From: Isochrysis galbana
Taxonomy: Eukaryota; Haptophyta; Isochrysidales; Isochrysidaceae
DNA length: 64,000 bases
Direction of reading: 5' to 3'
NCBI GenBank assembly: GCA_018136815.1
Contig: CM030932.1
Span: 6,936,230-7,000,229 of the forward strand
Position numbers and translations under genes: made by a program. Below, piece by piece: positions 10,125-19,834 of the stretch; the stretch's first letter is position 1; each line of letters starts with the position of its first letter. Below the pieces are notes generated by a model. It was not told the origin of the DNA. It saw only the letters and a list, made by a program, of their open reading frames with translations, and did no database searches.

Positions 10125-11255
10125 GAGCCTCAGCCGGAGATCATAAACCCCAGCCGGAGACCATAAACAGCGCTACATTGTCATTGCCAAAGTTGCATTT
10201 GTCAATGCGATTGTTAATTGTCTAGGAACAAGTAATGGCACACACACTCACTCTCATAAACATAGGGGATAGGCTACTACAGCTGCTTGGCGCCCCACAG
10301 TTTGGCCACCGCCGCCTCCTCTGTCTTCCGCCTGCGGCTTCGCACCTGCGCTCGCATCTCCGCCTCCGCTTCTTCTTCAGCCAAGGCGGCATGGCTCGAC
10401 TCGTATGTGACGCGGAGCCGCGCCATCTTGCGCGCTCGCATCGCGTCCCCCACTGGAGTCCACCCGGGGCATGGCGTCGATGGGGCTCACGACGGACGAG
10501 GCCGAGTTGGAGGATGCCTGTCGCCAGGCGTTGCGCACCATGCGCAGGGATCACAAGATTCCGTGCCCATTTTCGCCGATCGGGCAGAGAGCTCTCGTCG
10601 TTGGTGGCCGCCTCCCAGAGATGGTGGCGTGCCTGGACGCGGGTCGCGGCGGCGGTCATAATAGAGGTCGCCGCAGCGGCGACGGGAGTGGCGGCGGGAT
10701 CTGTCGCGGCGGCGGGAGCTGTCGCGGCGGCGGGATCTGTGGCGGCGGTGGGCCTGCTGCTATGTGCCATTGTAGCGATGAGGATAGCTCCGACTCCGGT
10801 GCGATGATCCGCACTCAGGAAGTGGAAATCGCGCTACGCCGGGGAGAGCAAGCCGAGAATGATCGGGCAAAGCGGGCGAGGACGCGTGCGGCTCGGCTAG
10901 CTGCGCGTGAGGAGCGACGCGGCAGCCGCGAGCAAGGATCGGAGAAGCGCCGGCGCTCCGCACGCTCCTAGTGCCCCAGCGCGTTCGCTTTCGTGGTGGT
11001 GTGCGGCGGCTCCGGCGCAGCGGGAACGTAGAACGTAGCTAGCTAGCATGGCGGCGGTAGTAAGTCGGTTGTAGGTAGGTGGTTGTGTCGGCCTGGGCTT
11101 GCTGTAGTTGATTGAAGTCTTACAACTGGTGCTTTCTAGTACCCAGATTAGCGAATGGACGGTGTCTCCCACTTCTTGACATTGTCGATGCCATTGTGCA
11201 CTTTGCGCCCGTTCCGAGATCATAAAATGTGGTTTATGATCTCCGGCTGAGGCTC
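10125..11255. mobile_element. 1.13-kb element with perfect 25-bp terminal inverted repeats
   Basis: GAGCCTCAGCCGGAGATCAT (then AAACC) at 10125-10149 is repeated in exact inverse complement at 11231-11255. At the left end the last 19 bases recur as a direct near-copy (CAGCCGGAGACCATAAAC, 10151-10168). At the right end a further 11-bp stem GAGATCATAAA (11216-11226) pairs with 11233-11243. Such terminal plus subterminal repeats are typical of DNA transposons or MITE-like elements. I could not define a target duplication, and no DDE transposase is seen inside. It may be non-autonomous or belong to an undescribed group. Confidence 0.65.
10471..10971 (+). CDS. Hypothetical ORF inside the 1.13-kb inverted-repeat element
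   Basis: The ORF has 166 residues. Residues 1-55 look ordered (MASMGLTTDEAELEDACRQALRTMRRDHKIPCPF). A Gly/Cys-rich stretch follows, encoded by a GGCGGCGGG repeat, then a basic helical tail rich in Arg, Ala and Glu (ALRRGEQAENDRAKRARTRAARLAAREERRG) resembling a coiled coil or nuclear-localisation region. The opposite strand at about 10288-10455 also has a short Ala/Glu/Arg helical frame ending at a stop, so the coding strand is uncertain. No known domain. If real, it is cargo of the element. Confidence 0.25.
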   Translation: MASMGLTTDEAELEDACRQALRTMRRDHKIPCPFSPIGQRALVVGGRLPEMVACLDAGRGGGHNRGRRSGDGSGGGICRGGGSCRGGGICGGGGPAAMCHCSDEDSSDSGAMIRTQEVEIALRRGEQAENDRAKRARTRAARLAAREERRGSREQGSEKRRRSARS

Positions 11256-13409
11256 GTTATTTATCTCGTGGGCTGTTCCGACCAAAAGTGCCGTACGACC
11301 CCACCATGTATCAAGAAAGGGGGGGGGGGGGTGCAGGTATAGATTCGAGTGCTATGAAGGACTTGAGTGCAATGACGATGGAGTGTGTGCCATGCCATGC
11401 CGCGAGCCAGGATCGGTGTGCCAAAATAACTCAGAGTGTTGTGGTGAATACACGTATCGTCGTGGTACGTACCTGCAGATTTGATGTCTGATTGGTTATC
11501 ACGGAACAAAGTGAAAGGCGCACACGCACCACCTCTTGGTCGGGCCTGCATTACCTTTCCTCGCCGAGTGGTGCAGCGTCACCTAAAAGGAAGCGTGTGG
11601 AGGAGTTGGAGTAAGAGTAAGGGGAATGATGCTAAAAAAAATTTGCGAGTACTGGAAAGTGTTTCGACCGGTCTACAATCCAAATTGGTGGTCCATCCAG
11701 AACGGAGTGAAGGCACATTGCACCGGAATTGACCCAGTTACATCAACTATAAATCGAGCACTCCGGATAGCACACTTGTCTGCATACCCGCGAGACGCGC
11801 CCCAAATGCATGGCCAGGTGAATTGCATGTCCCCTAATTTTGTTGCAGCTGGCTCCCCAACATGGTCTGAGAGCCAGACGGACACCTATGCACACGCACA
11901 AAATTCTGTTCCCCCACTTTAAAGACTCGATTGCGGCACCGGCGCCCTTGCGCTTGGCGAGCCGACCACACACATACGCCATTTGGGTTTCGCGCCAGGA
12001 TTTGTGCGCCCGCACGGCCGGAAGCAACCGTGGGCCGCCGGCCCATGATACCCAAGAGGCCTCCCGCCACTCACACGGCACGCACAGCCGCATCAAGCGG
12101 CCATCATACCCTCATGACCGAGCGCAGGTCCAGGCGCGGAGACGTGCCGGGCAAAGTCGCACACTGCAGCCACGAACTCTGAGGGCCGTGAAGGCGGGCG
12201 CCCTTCCGGCGAAAGAGTCGCCTTTTGACCCCTTTTCAATGGACCGACCGCCCTTCTCCCTCTGCCCTCTGGCAGCGCCCCTCTCGACCCCATGCCCTGC
12301 CAAACGCCTTGCGCAGCCCCATACGAGCGCCCTTACCCGACCCCACCCCCCCTCCGTGAGGCGGGTGCGCAGCTGGGCCATGCGCGCCATCGGCGGGGGC
12401 CACGTACCCACTGATCACTCCGCTAGCCGCACGGGTCGTGTAGATGCCATCCACCGCCGTCAGGCCCCATGGCAGCTGGAGGGGCTGGGCGACTTCGCGC
12501 GCCCCCCCCCCCTCCTCGCCGTGGCGACGCCACCTTAAATACGAGCCTTGTTTCCAACAATCCGTACGAAACGCCAAACACACAACTCACACGAATAAAC
12601 GAGGGACGAGGGGAGCTGCATGACTCGCTTCATGTCTCCACCCTCCTCATCCCACTACAATGCGCACTCTGCAAACCTCCCGCGGCATTACAAAAGAAGC
12701 GGCCGCCCTTTCCCCCTCCTCTCTTGCATGCTTGCTAGCAATAAGCGGGGGCCGCAAGGGGTGATAGAGCTAGGTAGAAGACGGTCCCTATCGCCCGCCC
12801 TAGCAACTCGCGAAACTTCGCTTAACTTCAACGTTCGTCACCCCTCCTTCGAATGCTCACCTCTCCCTAATCACCTCTTCCTAATCGAGGCGCCAGGGTT
12901 GCCCGCTTGCAACCGCCACAGTACGGGCCTCGAGAGCCAAATTCAAGAGCGGTGGGCCAAATTGCTCGATGCTCATGGTCATGGATGGAGTCCCCGCACG
13001 TTGGGCGCCAAACCTGTCTCGCTCAACTCGCATTATTGGAAGCCGAAAGCAGCAACATGTTCCACCTGCGTACTCGTCGCGACCCGAACATGTCAGGGAG
13101 TCTGTTCATAGTCCTTTACCCCGTGGGTACATGCCGAGGGGTGTCGTAGCGAAATGCTTGGAGGGATAATCTTGCGCCCAAGGTGAGCTATTAGACCGCA
13201 TGGTGACGAGCTCGAGCACGTGCATTTTGAAAACGGTTTAGCGAATCTTCTTAGGGCAACGGAAGAATCCATGCATCGTTTGGAAGCGCCTGTCCACACT
13301 CCACAGTAGCAATCGACTTCGCGCTGGATGTCGGCGGGTGAAGTTTTCGTTAACCTCCCAAAAGGCAACCGGTTCTTCACTCACGCCTAAGTTCAATAGT
13401 TCGAAGCGC
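11256..13409. other. Region without a recognised gene
   Basis: Several overlapping ORFs exist on both strands (for example 11840-12538 and 12112-12583), but all are low-complexity or C-rich and none shows a domain. 12230-12480 is C-rich and resembles decayed copies of the dispersed repeat (words such as CTCTGGCAGC and CATGCCCTGCC). A poly-G run lies near 11321-11332. Confidence 0.35.
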
Positions 13410-16400
13410 TCAGTTGACCGGTTCGTACCATCGCCACTGCTTTCCCTCCCAGGTTTTGTTGAGTTTCAGCTTGTCCAGCTTCTGATTCTGGTCACCGACG
13501 AGAGACACCTCGAAAGCCCCACCGCGCATGGTCCGCGTGACTTTCGCGAGGACCCAAGTGCGACGCGCGGAACCTGATGAGCCGTTTCGGTTCCTTTGCA
13601 TTACTTCAATGGTGTCGTCGACGTCGAGCTCGCGCTCTTCGCCCTCCTCTGTGGATCCATGATCGCTTCCGGATTCATCAGACGTCTCACTAATGTAGCT
13701 TTGCTTCGGCCGAGCCGACGCGCGCTGAGGTCGTGTCTTGTTGCGCAGCGAATGCTCTCCATCAACTGGTTGCAGGCCATTGGATGGCACGGGCCTCGCA
13801 CGGGAGGAGCGAGCCGCAGGCGGGAAGCGCCACACGACGCCCTGTTCCTTTTGGCCGGCGCGAGACAGGACAGGGGAGACATCTCTGGTACCGTAGCGGC
13901 CGCTGCTCTCCTCCCACACGATGCGGAAAGAGCCATCGCCAAACACAGCCACGACGTGACAGCTGCGCCAGGCTGACGTGTCACGTGTGCCCTGGCATCT
14001 GACCTCGAGATGAGCGCCAGCACCAACTCCGCCTTGCGAATGAAGGTTCCATTGCGCCTCAGAGGCACGGAGAGCGAGTTGTGCCATGGTGCAGCTTGCA
14101 CGCACGCGCTTATGCCATTCGAACTCAACCTCTCGTCTACGGGCCTGAGCCCACTCCGGGTCCTTCGGCGGCCTACCTTCCATTTCTAGTGCCGTGCCGT
14201 CCGAGGCATCCTTCTGTTTGCCTGCCTCATTATACAATCGTAAGAGCAGCGCCCGGAAATCATCGACATGGCACACGCGCTCTACTTCCGCAGCGTACGA
14301 GGCGCGCTCATTGCCAGCGTCGCCGTCGGTGGTGGTGTCCTCAGATTGACGTTTGACACATTTCTTGCCCACTTGTGTCCCGCCGAAGAGCGTCTCCTCT
14401 AGCTTGATTAGTCGGCGACGCAGTCCACGAACGACAGGATCTGCAGCCTCATCAAATGCTGCGCGAACATCGTCTTCTTCAACTACCTCTTCATCACCGT
14501 CGTCATAGAGGAGGTACCATTCGGCTGGCTTGCCATCTCCGCGTGAAGGGCGCCAGCCCGACACCACTCCACCAAAAGGAGCACCTTGAATCACGCGCCT
14601 GACGCGCCGGCCAATCCATTCGTGCACGGCGTTACCACCAGGTGTCAGCGCAGCCATGCCAGGTGTCTGGAGATTCGCCGTCTCCTCCTCAGAATGATCA
14701 TCGCTCGCCGCCAACTCCGCAAGGCGCTCGCGAAGGCGTGACTCAACTACCATGTTTCGCATGCTGAGGCTCTTACGCAGGTGCTTCACTGAGGAGACGC
14801 GACCCCACTTCCCGTCGCAATCCTCGACCAACAACATGGGGGCAGACAACGGCTGGCAGTATTCGTAGTCTGTTGGTGGCTGAGGTCGAGGGAGCAGCCA
14901 GTAGACCGCGCCATCCGCGTCACGGCCGAGGGGGCGCAGGCGAACCATATCCTTCCATTGCTCGTGCTGCACCGCCTTCTCGGCAGCGCGTGCGGCACGC
15001 TCCGCCTCTACTTTCTGCGCCTCCGCCTGTGCCTTGGCCTCCTGCTTAGAAAGGAGCCTGTCGGTTTGCTTGCGGGGCTTCTCGTCCGCGTCGGTAGCGG
15101 CAATCAACGCTCCCCGCCCGCCGCCTGCCTGCAGCTGGCGCACCCTTTCCTTTGCACGCCGGCTTGCATCACGTGCCTCATCACGTGCACGCTGGGCCTT
15201 TTGCATCTGCGCCTTAGCGTCAGCCACATCGCCTTGGACCAAGGCACAACGGTGATACGCTTGTGCCGCACGATCTAGCTCCTCCTCAGCCATGGAATAT
15301 GCTGCCCATGCCTCGGATGAACTACGACGCGCTCCGGCAAGCACTTGCTTCACCCGATGGCGCTCCTCGCGCTCGACTTTCTTGGTTGCCTTGTCTTGAC
15401 TATTATCCGCCTTGCGCGCCTGCTCCAGGGATTCCCACGCACCCACGACATGGGGCGTGAGAAGCTCCAGCGCATGTTCGCACAGGCAATTGAGTGCCAG
15501 CGAACGCTGATGCACGTCGAGCGCGGTATATGGTTCAAATTGAAGCCGTTTCGCAAGCTCAAGCAGTACGGGCTCAGGTTCGGCCTTGTCGAAGCGCGAT
15601 GTTGTGCCAACGACATCCTCCTCGTCAGCGCGGAGATGCCACTGGACGATCAGCTGACGAAGCACTTCAGGCCACGTGTCCTCATCCACGTAGACCACAA
15701 GGTCGCGGGCGTTCCACGCATGCAGTCCAGTGTTCGGCCTGGGTACATACTGCGCTCGCTTGGATGGAGTGGTGCGAGGACGGCCTCGCTTCCTCGCGCC
15801 AGCTACTCCAGTCTGAGCGGCCATCTCGTCGGCCTCTTCCCCAGAGCCATAGTCCAAGAGGGAACTGCTGTCGGCAGCAAGAATCATCTTAAGCAGGCAG
15901 ATGTGGAGCTGATTTACGACGCCCACATCGTAGGAGTCGCAAAGGCACTGCTCGAGCTGCTCGAGGCTTGGTGGTAGACAGCCATCCAAGTCGAGCAGGT
16001 GCGCAAAGCATCGAATGAACTGCCAAGACGAGACCAGCGCCCCCGCCGCTTCGCCATGCAATACCCCTATGATGGGTGTGGTCGCGGGAAGAGCAGCACG
16101 CGGCGTAGACGAGCGACGTGGAGTGGATTTCTTGGGGCTCTTCCGAGAGGTGGCACGGGAAGATTTTGCAGGCGAACAGCTAGGGGAGGCGTGGCCTTCT
16201 GCATTTGCTTGCGCAGGACGCGATCCGCCCGACGAGAGCCGACAGCCGGCAGATTTCGCACCCTTACGTGAACGGGAACCTGAACTGCGGTCCTCGTCCT
16301 TACCTGGAGACGCGGTTGCCTTCTTGACTGCAATCTGGGGGAGCTGCGAGGGACACGTCGCAAAGTCGTCATCGCTTGAGTCCACAAAGTAGCGAATGGT

Positions 16401-16583
16401 CTGTTGGTTGCACCGGGCCTTGGCCGGGCGGCCCGGTTCACTGGGCACGCCCGAGCGAACTGAATCGGCTTCGGGATCTTCGCCCTCATTGGGCCCCTTC
16501 CTCTTGACACCAACCTCGTGTGGCCGCATGTTCTCGTCGTTGGCCGTCGGCTTGGGCTTGAAGTGGAGGGAGGTCTGCCTCAT
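13410..16583 (-). CDS. DDT/WHIM-type chromatin protein with AT-hook and Tudor-like domains
   Basis: A single-exon 1057-residue nuclear protein. Residues 60-67 (QQTIRYFV) resemble a PIP-like sliding-clamp motif. A Ser/Lys-rich basic region follows (90-170). A DDT domain lies at about 184-225 (SWQFIRCFAHLLDLDGCLPPSLEQLEQCL) and an AT-hook at about 253-260 (RKRGRPR). Next come a WHIM-like region (WPEVLRQLIVQWHLR, then a block near LRPLGRDADGAVYWLLPR) separated by a long Ala/Glu/Arg coiled coil, and a Tudor-like domain (IGRRVRRVIQGAPFGGVVSGW ... WYLLYDDGDEEVVEEDDV). A second Tudor-like segment lies near the C-terminus (GAHLEVRCQG ... GSFRIVWEES). DDT plus WHIM is the module by which ACF1/BAZ and plant RLT/DDR-type proteins bind ISWI remodellers and linker DNA, so a remodelling cofactor is likely. 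The start is the first Met after a run of pyrimidines on the sense strand. Confidence 0.8.
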   Translation of the reverse strand: MRQTSLHFKPKPTANDENMRPHEVGVKRKGPNEGEDPEADSVRSGVPSEPGRPAKARCNQQTIRYFVDSSDDDFATCPSQLPQIAVKKATASPGKDEDRSSGSRSRKGAKSAGCRLSSGGSRPAQANAEGHASPSCSPAKSSRATSRKSPKKSTPRRSSTPRAALPATTPIIGVLHGEAAGALVSSWQFIRCFAHLLDLDGCLPPSLEQLEQCLCDSYDVGVVNQLHICLLKMILAADSSSLLDYGSGEEADEMAAQTGVAGARKRGRPRTTPSKRAQYVPRPNTGLHAWNARDLVVYVDEDTWPEVLRQLIVQWHLRADEEDVVGTTSRFDKAEPEPVLLELAKRLQFEPYTALDVHQRSLALNCLCEHALELLTPHVVGAWESLEQARKADNSQDKATKKVEREERHRVKQVLAGARRSSSEAWAAYSMAEEELDRAAQAYHRCALVQGDVADAKAQMQKAQRARDEARDASRRAKERVRQLQAGGGRGALIAATDADEKPRKQTDRLLSKQEAKAQAEAQKVEAERAARAAEKAVQHEQWKDMVRLRPLGRDADGAVYWLLPRPQPPTDYEYCQPLSAPMLLVEDCDGKWGRVSSVKHLRKSLSMRNMVVESRLRERLAELAASDDHSEEETANLQTPGMAALTPGGNAVHEWIGRRVRRVIQGAPFGGVVSGWRPSRGDGKPAEWYLLYDDGDEEVVEEDDVRAAFDEAADPVVRGLRRRLIKLEETLFGGTQVGKKCVKRQSEDTTTDGDAGNERASYAAEVERVCHVDDFRALLLRLYNEAGKQKDASDGTALEMEGRPPKDPEWAQARRREVEFEWHKRVRASCTMAQLALRASEAQWNLHSQGGVGAGAHLEVRCQGTRDTSAWRSCHVVAVFGDGSFRIVWEESSGRYGTRDVSPVLSRAGQKEQGVVWRFPPAARSSRARPVPSNGLQPVDGEHSLRNKTRPQRASARPKQSYISETSDESGSDHGSTEEGEERELDVDDTIEVMQRNRNGSSGSARRTWVLAKVTRTMRGGAFEVSLVGDQNQKLDKLKLNKTWEGKQWRWYEPVN

Positions 16584-17845
16584 CCACGCGGCGGCGGAGA
16601 GGGGGGGGGGGGGGGGGCTAGGTACGGTGGCGGCGGTGAGGATCGCCGGCTGCCGTGCACGAAGCGGTCGGGTGGTGGGCCGAGAGGGTGCGAGGGCGGG
16701 GATTGGGCCTTAGGAGGAGAGCGGGAGGGAGGGAAGGTGAGGCTCGATCCCGCCACCCGCCAAACCGTCTCTCCAGTGGTGCGCGCAGCGTTCGCCGGCA
16801 CCGGCCTTGCGAACTCACCTCAAGAGTCTGTTTTTAAGATAAATAAACGGGGTCGTTAAGAGGAGGAACTGAACCCCGGCCGAAATCCCGCTTGTAGAAG
16901 AGGGAAAAGCCTCTCGCCCTGAACTACTTTGCTACTCGTGTGAACATACCTATTTTTCTGGGTGACCCCGAGGAATGCAGCTGGTGAAACAAGATGATTC
17001 GCTAGCAACATGAGAAGAAGATACGAGTAGCTTCCTCCCCTCTTTTCTTTTCTTCTCCCCCCCCCCGCCGCCCCCTTCCCCTCCCCTGTCGCATGCCCTG
17101 TGCCTCCAGCGGCCGGTGGCCTCCCGTCGCTCTCCCGCCTTTTAGGTCCGCTGCCGGCCCCCCCTCCCCCTCCCCCTACCCCCTCCCCCCCCCTCCCGTT
17201 CCCCCTCCCCCTCCCGTTCCCCCTCCCCCTCCCGTTCCCCCTCCCCGCCCTCCCGCCCTCCCGCCCTCCCGCCCGTGCCCCTCCCCCCTCCCCCTCCCGC
17301 TGAGATTGAGGCAGGGTTTGTGGCTGTGCAAGGTTCTTTCCCTTGGAGGTTTGCAGTGCGGCCTCAACGTATGAACGCTGAGCTTGTTGAGGTGGGTTGG
17401 AGGCCGCAAAAAAAACTTCATAATATTCTGATTCTTACGTACCGCACTCACTCGCTAGCCCGGTCACTCACTATGGGGGTGTCTTGTTGTGTTTTCGAAG
17501 CTTCGTTGGTGTCGGAGTCTGTTTCCAAGTCACTTTCGTGATTTGCAAAAGACGCGACAGTGAGCGTCGACGGCGGCTCAGACGACGGTGCTACGCACGC
17601 GGCGAGTTCGGCCTGAGTATGAAAGGTAGGGCTGTCGTCGTCGCGGTAGCCTAGCCCTCGACGGTCGAGCGGGTGGCGTAGTTGTTTTTGCATCTTCATC
17701 TTCTCCCACTCTCGGGTTCGGGTGATGTTAATTTGATGCGCTGTTAAGGGGCGTTCCGAAGGGGTAGCGCGCTCGGCCGCGTCGAGGCCTCGCACGGCGC
17801 CGCTCGGAGTGCTCGTAGACGAGTCAGCCTCCAATACCGAGTTGC
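16584..17845. other. Upstream region with homopolymer runs and C-rich tandem repeats
   Basis: A plus-strand G run (16600-16617) sits just upstream of the chromatin gene. At 17157-17300 there is a C-rich minisatellite with 18-bp units of the type CCCGTTCCCCCTCCCCCT (about three copies at 17190-17245). ORFs across it are proline shadows. A minus-strand ORF, 17448-17915, has a non-repetitive stretch (REWEKMKMQKQLRHPLDRRGLGYRDDD) but overlaps the LTR copy at its 5' end; I cannot support it as a gene. Confidence 0.4.
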
Positions 17846-18764
17846 TGTCGGAGCGAAGCTCGTTTCCTCTTTGGAAACGAGCTCCGGAGGCGCACCGGCG
17901 GCTAGCGCGGCGCACGGTCCATCCGGGGAGCCCGGAACGGGCTCATCGGGAGAACGGGGAGGGCAAATGGCGGGCATATGTGAAATGGACGGGAGAGTGG
18001 CACGGGACGCGAATCGGAGGGACGGAGAGCGTAGGAAAGGGCGCGGCGAGCAGTTACCGCTTACTTGGGACTCGTAGGGACTCGTAGACTCGAAAGGATG
18101 ACTCGGAAGACTCGGGACTTGGGGTACTCAGGGGGCTGCAGGTCACCAACAGGCGATACAGTGGATAAAACCACACAAATCAACACTCTGCACTCAAACA
18201 TTCACGGTAACAGGCCGGAAACATACGTTGAACGAACCCCCTCTGGTGAGCAGATTCAGGAGTGCCCACCAGAAAAAGAAGAGAGAGAGAGAGAGAGAGA
18301 GCGAGGGAACGAGGGCTCGGGGGGTCAAAACACAATTCGGACTCCGGCTCGGACTACAGAGTAAAATCCAGTGCCCTCGCGAGTGCCTCGAGTCTCGCGA
18401 GGCAGCGCCGAAGGACGCTGAAGGACGCGCTGCGGGACACCGCTGAAGGACGCTGAAGGACGCAGGAGGACACTGAAGGACGCTGCAGGACGCGCTGCGG
18501 GACACCGCTGAGGACGGGGGGGGGGGGCGCTGCGAGACGCTGAGCTAGGGACGCTGGGGAACGCTGAGGGACGCGCTGAGGGACTTTCGCGCGGGGGGTG
18601 AGGGAAGAGAAGACGGCGTCTCAACGCGCGGACGCGGGAGAGAGCCGCCGTCTCGGCGCGCGGAGGGGGGGGGAAGCGGCGGAGGGGGGGAAGGAAATCT
18701 GCGGAGGGGGGGGAAGGGGCCGCCGTCTCGGCGCGCGGAGGGGGGGGAAGGGGCCGCCGTCTCG
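17846..18764 (+). mobile_element. Damaged LTR copy (same family as 39143-40877)
   Basis: It begins TGTCGGAGCGAAGCTCGTTT, as do the two intact LTR copies in this window. A hairpin follows: AGCTCGTTTCC, TCTTT, GGAAACGAGCT. Near-identity to the second copy continues for about 900 bp, through the (GA)n tract at 18282-18302, GGACGCTGAAGGACGC repeats (18410-18540) and G-rich CCGCCGTCTCGGCGCGCGG units. The 3' end found in the other copies (TACAACA) is missing. The sequence instead runs into a GC-rich tandem array, so the copy is truncated or rearranged. The base 5' to it, GTTGC, would be the left target site, but no right partner was found. Confidence 0.7.
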
Positions 18765-19330
18765 GCGAAGAAAGCTTTCGCAGCGCGCCCGGGCGCACGC
18801 CTAACTCGGGCGCTCCGGGACCCTCGCGGCGGCGCGTTAGCGCGCATGCGGGGCGAATGGTCGCAGACTTCGACGAGGTTCCAGCGCGCGGCGGGCGCGA
18901 TTGGCGGCGCCGTCCCGGCGACTTTGACAGTTGGTGCCTTGGCTGGCCCGCACACCGGGCTAATGAGCAAGAAGCGCCTCGCAGCGCGCCCGGTCGCGGC
19001 TCCGAGTTGGGCGCTCCGGGCCCCTCGGGGCCGTGCGTGAGCGCGTTTGAATGCCGCCGGGGGTGGATTGCGACGAGGCACCGGCGCGCGGCTGGCGCGA
19101 TTGGCGTCGCTGGCGCGGCGGGTTCTGCTCACTCAGTGTCCTGGCTGGCCCGGACACCGGGCTGATGGCGAAGAAAGCTTTCGCAGCGCGCCCGGGCGCA
19201 CGCTTAACTCGGGCGCTCCGGGACCCCTCCGTTGGCGCGCTAGCGAGGGACGCGAGGGGGCGATTTGCGATGAGGCGGCGGCGGGCATGGGGGGCAGTAG
19301 GCGGCGCTCCTGGCAGCCTACGCGCATGAC
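18765..19330. repeat. Tandem array of about 200-bp GC-rich units (three copies)
   Basis: The word GCGAAGAAAGCTTTCGCAGC at 18765 recurs exactly near 19168, and a diverged copy (GAGCAAGAAGCGCCTCGCAG) lies near 18965. Each is followed by a CGCGCCCGG... 'GGGCGCTCCGGG' block and, further on, a GCGCGATTGGCG block. Unit spacing is about 200 bp. All frames are open because of GC-richness, so I do not call genes here. Confidence 0.75.
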
Positions 19331-19554
19331 TGTGGCTGGCCGAGGCACGCTGCGCCGGGGACGCGTCGATTAGCGGCCCGACGCTCGCCCGCGCTCGCGT
19401 CGGACGTCGGCCCTCCGCGATAGTGATTTCTGGCCAATTTGCGCGTTTTCTGGTTACGCATCGGTCTGGGGGCTACCGTGGGGGGTCTAGGGCCCAAAGG
19501 GCACCGGATATGTGCTAGTTACACCCACCTATCCGGTCACCATATCCAAAAATC

Positions 19555-19830
19555 TCGTAATGAATCCTCAATCTTGACTTGGTCAATTTTCACCCTTAGA
19601 AGTTAAAATAGCTGTTTGATGTTTGACCGCCCTATCTGTCCGTCTGTAGTCTGTGCGTTGAAATGGCGTCGAAAATGTGCATATTTCTTATTTCTTAGTA
19701 GTATAAGATTCTGCCTAAAATACCCATTACCAATGTAATAATAATACCCTGTGGATCTCGTGAAAAACCTCAATGTTGACTTGGTGAATTTTCACCTTTC
19801 CAAGTTAAAAGCCCTGTTTGACCGCCCTAG
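19555..19830 (+). repeat. Two direct copies of a repeat terminus ending TTTGACCGCCCTA
   Basis: The segment at about 19555-19634 (CTCAATCTTGACTTGGTCAA ... GTTTGACCGCCCTA) recurs at about 19757-19830 (CTCAATGTTGACTTGGTGAA ... CTGTTTGACCGCCCTAG). The two are in the same orientation about 200 bp apart. The same end occurs at six other places in the window. Confidence 0.8.
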
Positions 19831-19834
19831 TAAA

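Noticed and set aside
16859-16935. tRNA-like sequence on the minus strand (TAGTTCAGGGCG box A-like word, hairpin with TTTT loop, GGTTCAGTTCC box B-like word)
   Set aside because: The acceptor stem does not pair, the anticodon loop has the wrong size and the T-arm is imperfect. At most a decayed tRNA-derived relic.
17093-17374. Long proline-rich ORFs over the C-rich minisatellite
   Set aside because: All frames are open because of the repeat; no domain or codon pattern.
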